From NCBI RefSeq assembly GCF_009846885.1, contig NZ_WUWM01000042.1:1-47503 (forward strand): DNA of 47,503 nt, read 5' to 3'. The notes below the pieces were generated by a model that was not told where the DNA came from, ran no database searches, and saw only the letters and a program-made list of their open reading frames with translations. This DNA is from Paenibacillus puerhi. Its GTDB lineage: Bacteria; Bacillota; Bacilli; Paenibacillales; NBRC-103111. Of this stretch, positions 15,205 to 23,697 are shown in pieces; position 1 is the first letter of the stretch, and each line of letters opens with the position of its first letter. Made by a program: the position numbers and the translations under genes.

Positions 15205-15731
15205 AAGCTCGTCCCTCCAGCCGAATACCCTTCATGATGCAGCAAAAACGTCTTGATCTCGAGCCCGCCTCCATAGCCGACCATACTGCCGGCAGCGCCG
15301 ATCACACGGTGGCAGGGAACGATAATCGGGACGGGGTTCCGGTTGTTGGCTCCTCCTACCGCCCGAACAGCCTTCGGGGAGCCGATCCGGGAAGCAATAT
15401 CCTTATAGGCGCATACTTGCGAGTAAGGAATGGCAAGGAGCGCTTCCCACACCTTCACCTGGAACGGGGTTCCTCGAAGATCGAGTCGCAGCGAGAACCG
15501 CTCCAGCTCGTTCCTGAAATAAGCGTCCAGCTCGTCTTTCGCCTCCCCAAGCGCTGCGGGGTCGCGCTCCCAGCTCACTGACCCAAACCAGCGGTCCGAC
15601 CATGATGTCAGCGCGCTTCGCCTCGCTTCAAACCGGCCGAAATCGATATGGCATAACGCACCGCCGAATGCTGCCAGCGTAAGAGGACCTATAGGAGAAT
15701 CTATCTCGTCATACTGCATCGAATATGTCAT
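15201..15731 (-). CDS. ogt: methylated-DNA--protein-cysteine methyltransferase
   Basis: A 176-residue suicide repair protein that removes the methyl group from O6-methylguanine. The acceptor Cys140 is in the invariant IVPCHRVIG; the DNA-binding helix region (GTPFQVKVWEALLAIPYSQV, AVRAVGGANNRNP) precedes it, and GYGGGLEIKTFLLHHEG closes the active site. The ribosome site is weak; an alternative start is the ATG four codons on (MQYDEIDSPIG). It lies nine bases after queG and overlaps the HD-GYP gene by four. Confidence 0.95.
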   Translation of the reverse strand: MTYSMQYDEIDSPIGPLTLAAFGGALCHIDFGRFEARRSALTSWSDRWFGSVSWERDPAALGEAKDELDAYFRNELERFSLRLDLRGTPFQVKVWEALLAIPYSQVCAYKDIASRIGSPKAVRAVGGANNRNPVPIIVPCHRVIGAAGSMVGYGGGLEIKTFLLHHEGYSAGGTSL

Positions 15732-15740
15732 ATCGCCTGC

Positions 15741-16910
15741 TCATACCCTCCCCGCCTCCGGAGCCCCCGAAGCCTTGTTAATTTCACGGAGCACAGACTC
15801 GTCTTTCTCGCGCTCTGCGGCCCGCTTCAATGCTTCCAGCGCTTCCGGAGTTCCTATGCGGCCGAGCGACCAGGCTGCCGAACCGCGAATCTCCGGGCGG
15901 ACATCCGCCAGCAGCAGCTGCGTCAGCTCCCCGACGCTGCTCTCATCCCGGAAGCTGCCCAGCGCCAGAATCGCATTGCGCTGGATAGGCTTCCTGCCCC
16001 GCCAGGCCGCCGCGCTGGAGCCGAACCTCTCGCTGAATTCGCGGTTGCCCATCGTAAGCAGCGGCTTAAGCAGCGGCTTGACCAGCTCAGGGTCAGGCTG
16101 CAGCTCCGGATGATGGTCCGCATGGATGCCTTTGTTCTTCGGGCACACGATCTGGCACGTATCGCAGCCGTACAGCCGATTGCCGATCTTCCGTTTCATC
16201 TCGTCGTCCTCAATCATTCCCTTCGTCTGGGTCACGAACGAGACGCAGCGCTGGGCATTCAGCTGCCCGGGCCCAACAAGCGCGCCGGTCGGGCAAGCAT
16301 CGATACAAATCGTACAATCGCCGCAGCTCTCGGTAATAGGCTCGTCGGGAGGAAAGGGAAGATTCGTAATCAGCTCTCCGAGGTATACCCAGGAGCCCCA
16401 CTCCGGCGTAATAACCGCGCAGTTTTTGCCGCTCCACCCGATGCCTGCGCGCTCCGCTACAGCCCGATCGACCAAGGCGCCCGTGTCGACCATATTCATG
16501 GTACGAACGCCAGGCACCCTTTCGCGCAGCCAGGCCTCTACCCGCTCCAGCCGATTGCGCAGCACTACGTGATAATCCTGCCCCCAGGCCGACCTCGACA
16601 GGATGCCCCGATAAGCGCCGGGCTCCGAGCGGGGAGGCGCCTGCAGCTTTGACGGATAGGCAACGGCAATCGAGATGAGAGAGCGCGGGGCCTCCAGCGA
16701 TAAAGCCGGATCTACCCGTTTCTCAATGTCCTTTTCCTCGAAGCCGGACTCGTATCCCTTCTCCCGGTGCTTGAGCAATATCGTTTTCAATTCATCAAAA
16801 GGCTCGGCGCTAGCGAATCCAATCTTATCCACGCCGAGCTCGGGTCCAGCCTTGCGCAGCTCTTCCCGGAGCGACATCCAGTCTATTCCGTCCATTAGCG
16901 TCGCTGGCAT
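15741..16910 (-). CDS. queG: epoxyqueuosine reductase
   Basis: A 389-residue cobalamin-dependent enzyme that reduces epoxyqueuosine to queuosine in tRNA wobble position 34. The two 4Fe-4S clusters are bound by CGDCTICIDACPTGA and CGDTC-like CDTCQIVCPKNK, with DTGALVDRAVAERAGIGWSGKN before them, as in QueG. The C-terminal 90 residues are HEAT-type repeats (RRNAILALG-like, GSAAWSLGRIGTPEALEAL), common in Firmicute members. The ATG at 16910 directly abuts the signal peptidase stop; its GGAGGAG lies inside that gene's last codons. Confidence 0.95.
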   Translation of the reverse strand: MPATLMDGIDWMSLREELRKAGPELGVDKIGFASAEPFDELKTILLKHREKGYESGFEEKDIEKRVDPALSLEAPRSLISIAVAYPSKLQAPPRSEPGAYRGILSRSAWGQDYHVVLRNRLERVEAWLRERVPGVRTMNMVDTGALVDRAVAERAGIGWSGKNCAVITPEWGSWVYLGELITNLPFPPDEPITESCGDCTICIDACPTGALVGPGQLNAQRCVSFVTQTKGMIEDDEMKRKIGNRLYGCDTCQIVCPKNKGIHADHHPELQPDPELVKPLLKPLLTMGNREFSERFGSSAAAWRGRKPIQRNAILALGSFRDESSVGELTQLLLADVRPEIRGSAAWSLGRIGTPEALEALKRAAEREKDESVLREINKASGAPEAGRV

Positions 16911-17471
16911 CTATAAACTCCTCCATTGCCGGACCGGCCATACGATCCATTCGGCTCTCCCTACAACCAGCTTGAGCGATACGGTGCCGAAGCTCCGGCT
17001 GTCGTTGCTGGCGTACCGCCTGCGGTTATCGCCCAGCACGAACACATAACCCTCCTCGACAGTCAAAGGCTCGAAGCGCCCGTCCTGAATCGCTGAGTCG
17101 GTGTAGGGTTCTACGGTCTCCTCCCCGTTTACGAACAGCTTTCCCCGGCTGACGTGGACTTCATCCCCGGCAACGGCCACAACCCTTTTCACCAGAAAGG
17201 AAGAGCCGCTGTTCGTTCCGTCCGGACTGCGCAGCACGATGATATCGCCCCGTTCCGGAGTCTTCAGATAGCGAAACGCTTTGTTAATAAACAACCATTC
17301 GCCGTCATGAAGCGTGGGCTGCATGGAGCCGCCCTTTACAGCAGACACGTGAAACAAAAATTGATGAACGAGCGTGACAACGATAGTCGCCATGACCATC
17401 ATTTTAAACCATTCCCAGATCTCGCGGCCCAACCCTTTAGGGCCCGTCTGCCCCGCCGGCGCTTTCGTCAT
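16911..17471 (-). CDS. sipT: signal peptidase I
   Basis: A 186-residue type I signal peptidase, with one N-terminal transmembrane helix (about 24-44) and the catalytic domain outside. The nucleophile Ser49 is in GGSMQPTL, the general-base Lys95 in LVKRVVAVAGDEV, and the C-terminal box reads VFVLGDNRRRYASNDSR. It cleaves signal peptides of exported proteins such as the SLH proteins in this window. The assignment to SipT rather than another Sip is uncertain. It sits seven bases after the DUF402 gene. Confidence 0.94.
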   Translation of the reverse strand: MTKAPAGQTGPKGLGREIWEWFKMMVMATIVVTLVHQFLFHVSAVKGGSMQPTLHDGEWLFINKAFRYLKTPERGDIIVLRSPDGTNSGSSFLVKRVVAVAGDEVHVSRGKLFVNGEETVEPYTDSAIQDGRFEPLTVEEGYVFVLGDNRRRYASNDSRSFGTVSLKLVVGRAEWIVWPVRQWRSL

Positions 17472-17478
17472 CTTCCCT

Positions 17479-18030
17479 TCATCCTTCCGAATCCCGCTTC
17501 AGCCAGGCCTGATAATATTGCTTGACCTGATCGTCCCCAAAAGGAGGCAACCCTCCGCGCACGCGTGTCAGCAAGCGCTGAAGCCCAAGCTTGGCCTTGG
17601 TATCGACGATTTCCGGATAATGATACACTTGCTTATGTCGTTCGTACTCCTCCTGATCCACCACGTAAATGTCTCCGGCAGGCAGGCGGATAACATCCAG
17701 ATCATAATCGATGTACGTGATAACACGGCCGCTGACATACGGGGGAGAAGCGACATTGCAATAATAACGGACACCTTGTTCTTCCATTAATGCCACCACA
17801 TTGAACCATTCGCCCGGGATAAAAAAAGACACCCCCGGAATACGGCTGATCCATTCCTTGCCGTCCGCTTCGACAATCTTCGTCTGGCTGTTGATCAGCA
17901 CGCGCATACCCTGCTCTCTATGAGCCGGGTGAAGCAGCTCCTCGGGTACCAGCCAGTTCTCCAGCCACATCCGGTGCAGATGTCCGTCATGCTTAAAGCT
18001 TTTTATCGTATATGTTGCGAAGGTCTCCAT
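17479..18030 (-). CDS. DUF402 family protein, probable nucleoside tri/diphosphatase (YgaC-like)
   Basis: A 183-residue protein similar in order of motifs to Bacillus YgaC: YTIKSFKHDGHLHRMW at the start, then EWISRIPGVSFF, EWFNVVALMEEQGVRYYCN, and YIDYDLDVIRLPAGDIYVVDQEEYERH. YgaC-type DUF402 proteins have been described as nucleoside phosphatases. The start at 18030 (METFATYTIKSFK) follows AGAAGGG and gives the family length; readings from 18168 add 46 residues with no ribosome site. It is the first gene of the run DUF402, sipT, queG, ogt, HD-GYP. Confidence 0.85.
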   Translation of the reverse strand: METFATYTIKSFKHDGHLHRMWLENWLVPEELLHPAHREQGMRVLINSQTKIVEADGKEWISRIPGVSFFIPGEWFNVVALMEEQGVRYYCNVASPPYVSGRVITYIDYDLDVIRLPAGDIYVVDQEEYERHKQVYHYPEIVDTKAKLGLQRLLTRVRGGLPPFGDDQVKQYYQAWLKRDSEG

Positions 18031-18167
18031 GAGGTTCAAACCCTTCTGCTCAGGCAACCCTGCAGGCTTGTACGCCTCAACGGCCCCCAAGCGTTTGCTC
18101 CATCTCTTGTCTACTAGCATAAACGTATGAGGAGGCGGTTTCAAGAGCGAGGAAAGAAAGTCATACA

Positions 18168-18211
18168 CAAAAAAAGCATAACGCGGAGCGCTTACGCCTC
18201 CTGTTATGCTT
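18168..18211 (-). terminator. intrinsic terminator after the GNAT gene
   Basis: GCATAAC (18176-18182) pairs with GTTATGC (18203-18209) with further inner pairing; on the minus strand seven T residues follow. Confidence 0.85.
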
Positions 18212-18248
18212 GTTCCTGCTCCAGCCAGCCGACGCCTTCCGGCACCGT

Positions 18249-18686
18249 CTACCCGTTCACAATACTCAGACGGTGAGCTGCCCTGGAAAAATCGTTCGCT
18301 TGATAGCCCGCCTTCTCATAAACCGGGAGCACCATTTCATTATGTTCGTCGACCGTAACCATAATGCGGTGAACCTTGCGTACGACAAAACGTCCGCGAA
18401 GAGCTTCGATCAACGCCTGCCCGATACCGCGGCGCTGGTGGCTGTGATCAACCGCTATGCGGTAGTAATAGGCTTGCTGCTTGTCGATCGTGCCGACGAT
18501 GACGCCTACGATCTCATCCTCTTCCTCGGCGACCAGGATAAGCTCGCTGTCCCAGGAAAGCTGACGGGCAAACGCGGACATGGTCTCGTCATAACAGGCA
18601 TCTGACAATACATTCTTAAACAACTCGGTGACAGCTACAGAATCCGACAATTGAAAAGAACGAACTTGATACGAAGTTACAAGCAT
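18249..18686 (-). CDS. GNAT-family N-acetyltransferase
   Basis: A 145-residue acetyltransferase of the GNAT fold. The acetyl-CoA binding loop is in YRIAVDHSHQRRGIGQALIEAL (R-x-x-G-x-G/A as RRGIGQA), preceded by ELILVAEEEDEIVGVIVG and followed by HNEMVLPVYEKAGYQ. The acceptor is unknown. The ATG at 18686 (MLVTSYQVRSF) has GGGGAG eight bases upstream; an earlier start at 18710 would include it. Confidence 0.88.
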   Translation of the reverse strand: MLVTSYQVRSFQLSDSVAVTELFKNVLSDACYDETMSAFARQLSWDSELILVAEEEDEIVGVIVGTIDKQQAYYYRIAVDHSHQRRGIGQALIEALRGRFVVRKVHRIMVTVDEHNEMVLPVYEKAGYQANDFSRAAHRLSIVNG

Positions 18687-18798
18687 GCTGCACTCTCCCC
18701 AACCACTCAAAATGGTAATTTAAAAAATACGACAAAACCTGCTATAATTCCTGCTTTACAATTAAAAAAAACTTCATTTTCTCAAATTTTTTTAATTC

Positions 18799-18836
18799 GT
18801 TCGTGAAAACGCTTAAAATTAAGCGTTTTCACGAAC
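18799..18836. repeat. perfect 18-bp inverted repeat with two-base loop
   Basis: GTTCGTGAAAACGCTTAA (18799-18816) and its exact complement (18819-18836) are separated by AA. The flanks are A/T-rich. It lies between the GNAT gene and the subtilisin gene, where it could act as a transcription stop or as a binding site; the T tract on either strand is poor. Confidence 0.8.
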
Positions 18837-18960
18837 ATTCGAATTGCTTTTTCCGTCAAAAAAATCCTTCGTTCTGTCGAACAAAAGACCGCCAATCCCT
18901 CTCTCGGTTCTTCCCGGGAAGCCCTGCTGGCGCCTATGCCCGTAAATCTCGACGGTCCCG

Positions 18961-19007
18961 GAATGCAGACAGGCATCCGGCTATAGGCCGGATGCCTGTC
19001 TGCATTC
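18961..19007 (-). terminator. perfect 20-bp inverted repeat, probable terminator of the subtilisin gene
   Basis: The arms at 18961-18980 and 18988-19007 are exact complements around CTATAGG. It begins 17 bases past the stop codon at 19024. There is no T tract, so it may work as an mRNA 3' stabiliser or stop together with the palindrome at 18799. Confidence 0.6.
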
Positions 19008-19023
19008 ATCTTATGAATGTTCG

Positions 19024-22000
19024 TTACGGGAGCAGCAATCGATGGAGAATCATCATAACTTGCGCCCGGCTTGCGTGGTCCCGGGGAGCAAACGTCCCAT
19101 CCGGATTCCCCTTCAGCAGACCGCCTGCCGCAGCTCGCCTGACCGCGTCCTGGGCCCAGGCGCTTATGGTCCCTGAGTCTATGAACGAGAGAGTCTCTTG
19201 GCCCGATGCTGCCGCCGCCGGCTCTCCCTCCGATGGATAGCGGGCATAGGCATTCATTAACATAACGGCCATCTGCTCGCGACTGACCGAGGCCTCCGGT
19301 TCGAAGGAAGATTCGCTGACCCCGCTGACGATACCCGCCGCATACGCGTGCGCGATCGAGTCCCGATACCAGCCATTCTTCGGCACGTCCCGGAACGGCA
19401 GCTCGGCTTCGGCCGGCTGGGAGGCGGCGAGTCCGAGGCTGCGCACGAGAAGCGCCGTGCACTGGGCGCGTGTCAGCGTATCGTCGGGAGCGAAGGTCGT
19501 ATCGGTCATGCCGTCAGCGATCTGTCTGGCCGCCATTCGCTCGATGGCAGCCTGAGCCCAGTGACCTTGGATATCCTCGAAGGTCCGATTCCATTCCATG
19601 ACGGCATACCGGGAAGCATGCGTTAACCGGAAGCTAACCCCGCTGTCTGCGAATTTCCCGCCCGCATACTGCCAGTCTTCGTTAGCCGGCTGGAAGACGT
19701 AAACGCCCGCTCGGCCCGGATCCCGGATCATCGTTTTGTCATAAGCAAATTCGATGGTAACCGGCAAGGCGAACCTGCTAATCTCCTCCTTCCCCGCGAG
19801 CAGCTTCAACTCGAAGATGGGTGAGGCCAATGTGGCGAAGGGAAGCTTGGTCCACGCTTGCTTACTGCTTTGCAAGGATAAGGTCATCGTCGAAGCCCCC
19901 GAGGGCAGCGGGGCCGCATGGGCAGGGATCGTGATCGTAGCAAGCTCCGAGGTTATAACAATCGGGGTGCCCAAGGAAGAGGCGCGCTCCCAGACCTCCC
20001 CGGGCAGCTCCACTTGATAACCGGATACTTTCCCAGCCCCCGTGTCCCGCACTTCGATGTGCAGCGGACGACCTCCGGCGGCGGCAAGCTTGCTCAACAG
20101 CTCATTCTTGTCAGGCTTCAGAATCAGCTCGCTGCCTTCCTCCACCACGGGGATTAGGGGTCCCAGTATGCTGCCGCCTGCTCCGCCGCCAGCACCTCCG
20201 CTTTGCGTAATCTTGAAGACGTAAGATACCGGCAGGCTCGCCACCTCATTTTTGACAGCGACCGCTGTGATGGTGGCATTCCCGTTCACCAGAAGGGGGC
20301 CGTTGTATTCCAGCGAATCCGAAGACAAGCGCGGCCACGGGGAAGAACCGTTGATCGTGTAATAGATTTTGGCCCCGGGCACCTCGCTCGTTAAGATCAG
20401 GCGCTGCCCGCCCGCATAGGTCCCGGTCTTTAAAGAAGAGATCGGTGCCGGCGGACGCTTCACGAAGACCGCGGTCGCGGAGGACACGATCCCCTCCGAG
20501 CTCCCGCTGCCGGAGACCTTCAAAGCCAGCTCGTAATACTCGTCGGCTGTTGCTGCCAGACCCGGCACGTGCAGTTCTCCGTATACCATATCCCGCACAG
20601 CTACGGAGGTGCTCCCGGCGTTGTTCACCGCAATTTGCAGCGGAGTGCTAACATCCTTGCGCGGCATACCTTTGTCATCCACAGCCCTTGCCTGCAGGCT
20701 ATAGCTCAGCCGGCCTTGGGAAGAGGGTACGGGAACGGCTTCAATAACGAGCCGGGGCAGCGTAAGAGCTCGCCTGGCATTGGCCAGCCCCCCGCCGGTG
20801 TATAAGGCTTCAACCGCAGGGAGACTTGCATAGGATGGACGGGCGAGGGGAACGCGCTTAGCGCTGTCGCGCATAATGTTAAGCACTTCTTCCGGCGATA
20901 GCGCCGGATTTTGCGCCAGCAGCAGTCCGGCTATCCCCGCAACGAGAGGGGCCGAGAAGGAGGTTCCGTTTCCCTCTTCGTAGTATCGCGAATCCTTAAA
21001 GGCGGCCGAGGTGGTATACATCTCCGTGCCGGGGGCAACGAGCGTGATGGCCCCGATGTTGGAGAAGTCAGCCAGCGCCAGCGTGCCGTCGGAGAATTGC
21101 GTAACTGCGCCTACCGACAGGACGCCTTCCATATTCGCAGGAAATGAAGTCCAGACAAATTGTCGCTCCTGGTTAACGGTCTTATCCCAATCTCCACGCT
21201 CGCCATAGATCCAATGGTTGCTGTTATTGCCGCTTGCCGCCACCACCGTTACCTGATGCTCCAACGCATAGCTGATCGCTTCCCGGACGACGCGGATCTG
21301 GTCGGTCCCTGCCGTAGTCGCATCAATACCAAGGCTCATATTGATAATATTCGCGCCGTTTTTGACCGCCCAGTAGATGCCGTTCGCCAGCTTGTCGCTT
21401 GGAATGACATAGTCCTCCCGGCTAGCCCAATAGCCGACCCTCACAGGCAATATCTCCGCTACTTTACCGGCAACCCCGGCTATGCCGATGCTATTGTTGA
21501 CGCTTGCCGCAATAATGCCCGCTACTTTGGTGCCATGACCGTAATGGTCACTGGAATCACGGGTTTGGCTGACGGCGTCAAAGCCCTCTAGCACCTGTCC
21601 GGCCAGATCGGGATGGTCCCCGTTCACGCCCGTATCCAGCACCGCAATCCGCACCTTGCGGCCGCCTTGCGGGGCCGGTACGTGCTTCCAGGCATAGGTC
21701 ACCTCCGTCACGGTCAGCCCCCATTGCCTGAAGACATCGGGATCATTCACCGGAAACGCCGCAGGCTTCTCCTCTCCCGGGCCCTCCTTGTCCGGAGAGG
21801 CCGCGCCTCCACCGCTTGATGGAGCGCCGGGAGTATAGGGCGGCGTATCCCCCGACGATGCGGGTGGCTCCGGTACATAGGGAAGGTTCGGGACTCCCCC
21901 TGCCTCACGTTCTCCCGCAGACTCAAGTTCGCCCGTCGTATCCAGCAGACGGAATAAGTAGATGGGTTCGGCATATTCAACCTCGGGAGACGCCTGAAGC

Positions 22001-22347
22001 TCGTCAACCGCAGCAGCTACGCTTTGCTGCGCGCCCAGCTCCACCTTCTCGAACGGAGTGCCCTTCCCGCTACCGGGATCATCGGCATGTAAGGATCGCA
22101 AGGCTTTCGTTCCCGGCTCTTCCGGTTTTTCTTTATATTTAACAACCACCCTGCCTGGCAGTATGCTGCCATGGCCTGCAGGCGACTGATGTATGAATGT
22201 GTCGAATTCCGTCTGCGCCATCATAGAACTGCCTTCTGCGTAGGCCTGTCCCCTAGCCGGCCGTTCGCTTCCGGGTCCGCAGACGACGACCATGGCCAGA
22301 ACCGCCGCCACCGCCCTTTTTATCCAGACCCATTGACTTTTTTTCAT
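19024..22347 (-). CDS. secreted subtilisin-type protease with three SLH domains
   Basis: A 1107-residue exported serine protease. An N-terminal signal peptide (about 1-35) and a propeptide-like region (64-130; ILPGRVVVKYKEKP, VEYAEPIYLF) precede the S8 domain (about 200-500), with Asp238 in AVLDTGVNGDHPD, His271 in HYGHGTKVAG, Asn374 in AASGNNS and Ser463 in NGTSFSAPLVAG. A chitobiase C-terminal-like domain (about 635-715, KIYYTINGSSPWP) is followed by a Gly-rich linker. Three SLH domains end the protein (about 930-1107), anchoring it to cell-wall polymer. A Pro/Gly/Ser linker lies at 150-195. GGGGAGGAG precedes the ATG. Confidence 0.95.
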   Translation of the reverse strand: MKKSQWVWIKRAVAAVLAMVVVCGPGSERPARGQAYAEGSSMMAQTEFDTFIHQSPAGHGSILPGRVVVKYKEKPEEPGTKALRSLHADDPGSGKGTPFEKVELGAQQSVAAAVDELQASPEVEYAEPIYLFRLLDTTGELESAGEREAGGVPNLPYVPEPPASSGDTPPYTPGAPSSGGGAASPDKEGPGEEKPAAFPVNDPDVFRQWGLTVTEVTYAWKHVPAPQGGRKVRIAVLDTGVNGDHPDLAGQVLEGFDAVSQTRDSSDHYGHGTKVAGIIAASVNNSIGIAGVAGKVAEILPVRVGYWASREDYVIPSDKLANGIYWAVKNGANIINMSLGIDATTAGTDQIRVVREAISYALEHQVTVVAASGNNSNHWIYGERGDWDKTVNQERQFVWTSFPANMEGVLSVGAVTQFSDGTLALADFSNIGAITLVAPGTEMYTTSAAFKDSRYYEEGNGTSFSAPLVAGIAGLLLAQNPALSPEEVLNIMRDSAKRVPLARPSYASLPAVEALYTGGGLANARRALTLPRLVIEAVPVPSSQGRLSYSLQARAVDDKGMPRKDVSTPLQIAVNNAGSTSVAVRDMVYGELHVPGLAATADEYYELALKVSGSGSSEGIVSSATAVFVKRPPAPISSLKTGTYAGGQRLILTSEVPGAKIYYTINGSSPWPRLSSDSLEYNGPLLVNGNATITAVAVKNEVASLPVSYVFKITQSGGAGGGAGGSILGPLIPVVEEGSELILKPDKNELLSKLAAAGGRPLHIEVRDTGAGKVSGYQVELPGEVWERASSLGTPIVITSELATITIPAHAAPLPSGASTMTLSLQSSKQAWTKLPFATLASPIFELKLLAGKEEISRFALPVTIEFAYDKTMIRDPGRAGVYVFQPANEDWQYAGGKFADSGVSFRLTHASRYAVMEWNRTFEDIQGHWAQAAIERMAARQIADGMTDTTFAPDDTLTRAQCTALLVRSLGLAASQPAEAELPFRDVPKNGWYRDSIAHAYAAGIVSGVSESSFEPEASVSREQMAVMLMNAYARYPSEGEPAAAASGQETLSFIDSGTISAWAQDAVRRAAAGGLLKGNPDGTFAPRDHASRAQVMMILHRLLLP

Positions 22348-22398
22348 AGACTCTCCTCCCCGCTACGCACTCCTGCCGCGCAAATGGTTTCTAGTTTG

Positions 22399-22427
22399 AG
22401 TATAGGCGGCGTCTAGCAGAACCGCAA
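22399..22427 (-). promoter_or_regulatory. probable promoter of the SLH-subtilisin gene
   Basis: On the minus strand TTGCGG (22422-22427) and TATACT (22399-22404) are 17 bases apart, about 50 bases upstream of the ATG. Confidence 0.5.
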
Positions 22428-22470
22428 CTTGAAGCCCGCCCTTTTGCTAGTTTTATAGAAAATTTTAGAA

Positions 22471-22499
22471 TTGAGCTGCACGCGCGAAGCAACTATAGC
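22471..22499 (+). promoter_or_regulatory. probable promoter of the Ser/Asp-rich lipoprotein gene
   Basis: TTGAGC (22471-22476) and TATAGC (22494-22499) are 17 bases apart, 58 bases upstream of the ATG at 22557, and back to back with the subtilisin promoter. Confidence 0.4.
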
Positions 22500-22556
22500 T
22501 CGCATGCCAACGTATGTAAGGTATAGACTGACAGCGAATGGAGTGAACGCATACCG

Positions 22557-23192
22557 ATGACTACAGAGAAAATCATAGAGAACGGCAAAGGAATGAAGCT
22601 GCTCGGCTTATTCGTAGCAGCCAGTCTGACCGCGACGGCAGGCTGCTCCGCCCCCTCCCAGATGCCCGCCGGCAGCCACGCCGTCGCAACGCCTCTCCCC
22701 CAGCAGACGGAGAGCAGAGTCCCTGTGGCATCCTCTCCTGCTCCCGCCGCCTCCGATGAAGGCATTCCTGTATCCTCGGCCGCAGACGTCCCCGAGGATT
22801 ACTGCCTCGATGGGGACGGGGATGGCGACTGTGACGATGGAAGCGGCTCCGTTCATCATTCTGGCGGCGGGTTTTACTATATGGGCAATTCCAGGTACTA
22901 TCCAAGGTCAGCATCCGCAGGAACAGCTATCACGCCAGTCCCCTCTTCTCCTCCTCTTGCAGCCGATTCGGCGGAGTCCAGCAGTCAGCAGCCGACGACC
23001 AGCGCGCGAAGCGGCACCTTTACGAAGCCTGGCGATACGGCCGCCCCATCGAACGGGGCAAACAGCTACAGCCCTTCAAACGGCGCTCCTGCAGGCAGCA
23101 TGTCATCTTCCAGCGGCATATCCTCCGGTTCCGGCTCATCGGCTGGTCATGGAGGAATCGGAAGCTCCTCCTCTTTCTCCAGCGGAGGCTAA
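22557..23192 (+). CDS. Ser/Gly-rich low-complexity putative lipoprotein
   Basis: A 211-residue protein I do not recognise. A hydrophobic N-terminal segment (LLGLFVAASLTATAGC) ends in a cysteine at residue 29, a weak lipobox (TAGC instead of the usual LxGC), so a lipid anchor is likely but not certain. An acidic run DGDGDGDCDDGSG (about 84-97) resembles calcium-binding loops of EF-hand or thrombospondin type 3 repeats. GGGFYYMGNSRYYP follows, and the remaining 90 residues are almost wholly Ser, Gly, Pro, Ala and Thr, ending in SSSSFSSGG. GGAGTG precedes the ATG. It is divergent from the SLH subtilisin. Confidence 0.65.
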   Translation: MTTEKIIENGKGMKLLGLFVAASLTATAGCSAPSQMPAGSHAVATPLPQQTESRVPVASSPAPAASDEGIPVSSAADVPEDYCLDGDGDGDCDDGSGSVHHSGGGFYYMGNSRYYPRSASAGTAITPVPSSPPLAADSAESSSQQPTTSARSGTFTKPGDTAAPSNGANSYSPSNGAPAGSMSSSSGISSGSGSSAGHGGIGSSSSFSSGG

Positions 23193-23383
23193 CCTCACAA
23201 GGTTCGAGGCTGCCGTTTGAGAGCCTCACCTTTCCTTTCCTTGCCTCGCCTTGCCTCTAGCCTCCGGCGAATCGGGCGGTTCCAACGCCGAACCTGCTTC
23301 TCCCCTCTTTTTCTGCATAGAAACCGAGTCGACAGGCAACCCTAATCCGGTAAACCTTGGGAGAAGAAAGGAGGCTGATAGGC

Positions 23384-23581
23384 ATGAGCCCAGAGGCAGG
23401 GAAATCGCCGGATATCATCCGCCGGATTCACGAGTTGAACGACTTGAAGACAAGCGAGTGGAGCCTTGATGAGCTGCGCTACCATCAAAGGGTTATGAGC
23501 GACTTGTCTCCATGGCTGAATGCGCAGGGCACGGCCATCCTGGGGCAAGTCATCCAGGAAATCGAGCAGCGGGATATTTGA
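23384..23581 (+). CDS. 65-residue conserved-looking small protein
   Basis: A short, charged, probably helical protein (PDIIRRIHELNDLKTSEWSL, ending VIQEIEQRDI). I do not recognise it. The case for a real gene is the excellent ribosome site AAAGGAGG nine bases before the ATG at 23384 and codon use like its neighbours. It lies between the lipoprotein gene and sodA. The stretch 23193-23383 before it holds nothing else visible. Confidence 0.6.
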   Translation: MSPEAGKSPDIIRRIHELNDLKTSEWSLDELRYHQRVMSDLSPWLNAQGTAILGQVIQEIEQRDI

Positions 23582-23629
23582 ATGGGAACCCGTCTTCTCT
23601 TTGTCACGAACACTTAATATACATAAACG

Positions 23630-23658
23630 TTGATTTTATATCATAAATCAGCGATAAT
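23630..23658 (+). promoter_or_regulatory. probable sodA promoter with a dyad in the spacer
   Basis: TTGATT (23630-23635) and GATAAT (23653-23658) are 17 bases apart. The bases 23631-23650 form an imperfect 20-bp dyad (TGATTTTATA/TCATAAATCA, 7 of 10 positions symmetric) that overlaps the promoter. The A/T-rich form recalls Fur-family operators, but it fits no exact consensus. Confidence 0.45.
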
Positions 23659-23697
23659 GAACATGAAACTTTTAAATTCTAGGAGGTAGATTACAAG

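Noticed and set aside
18782..19462. Overlapping frames on both strands with shared residue strings near the inverted repeats
   Set aside because: The matching strings (for example NADRHPA) arise from the palindromic DNA. The minus frame overlaps the SLH region of the protease in another frame and has no ribosome site.
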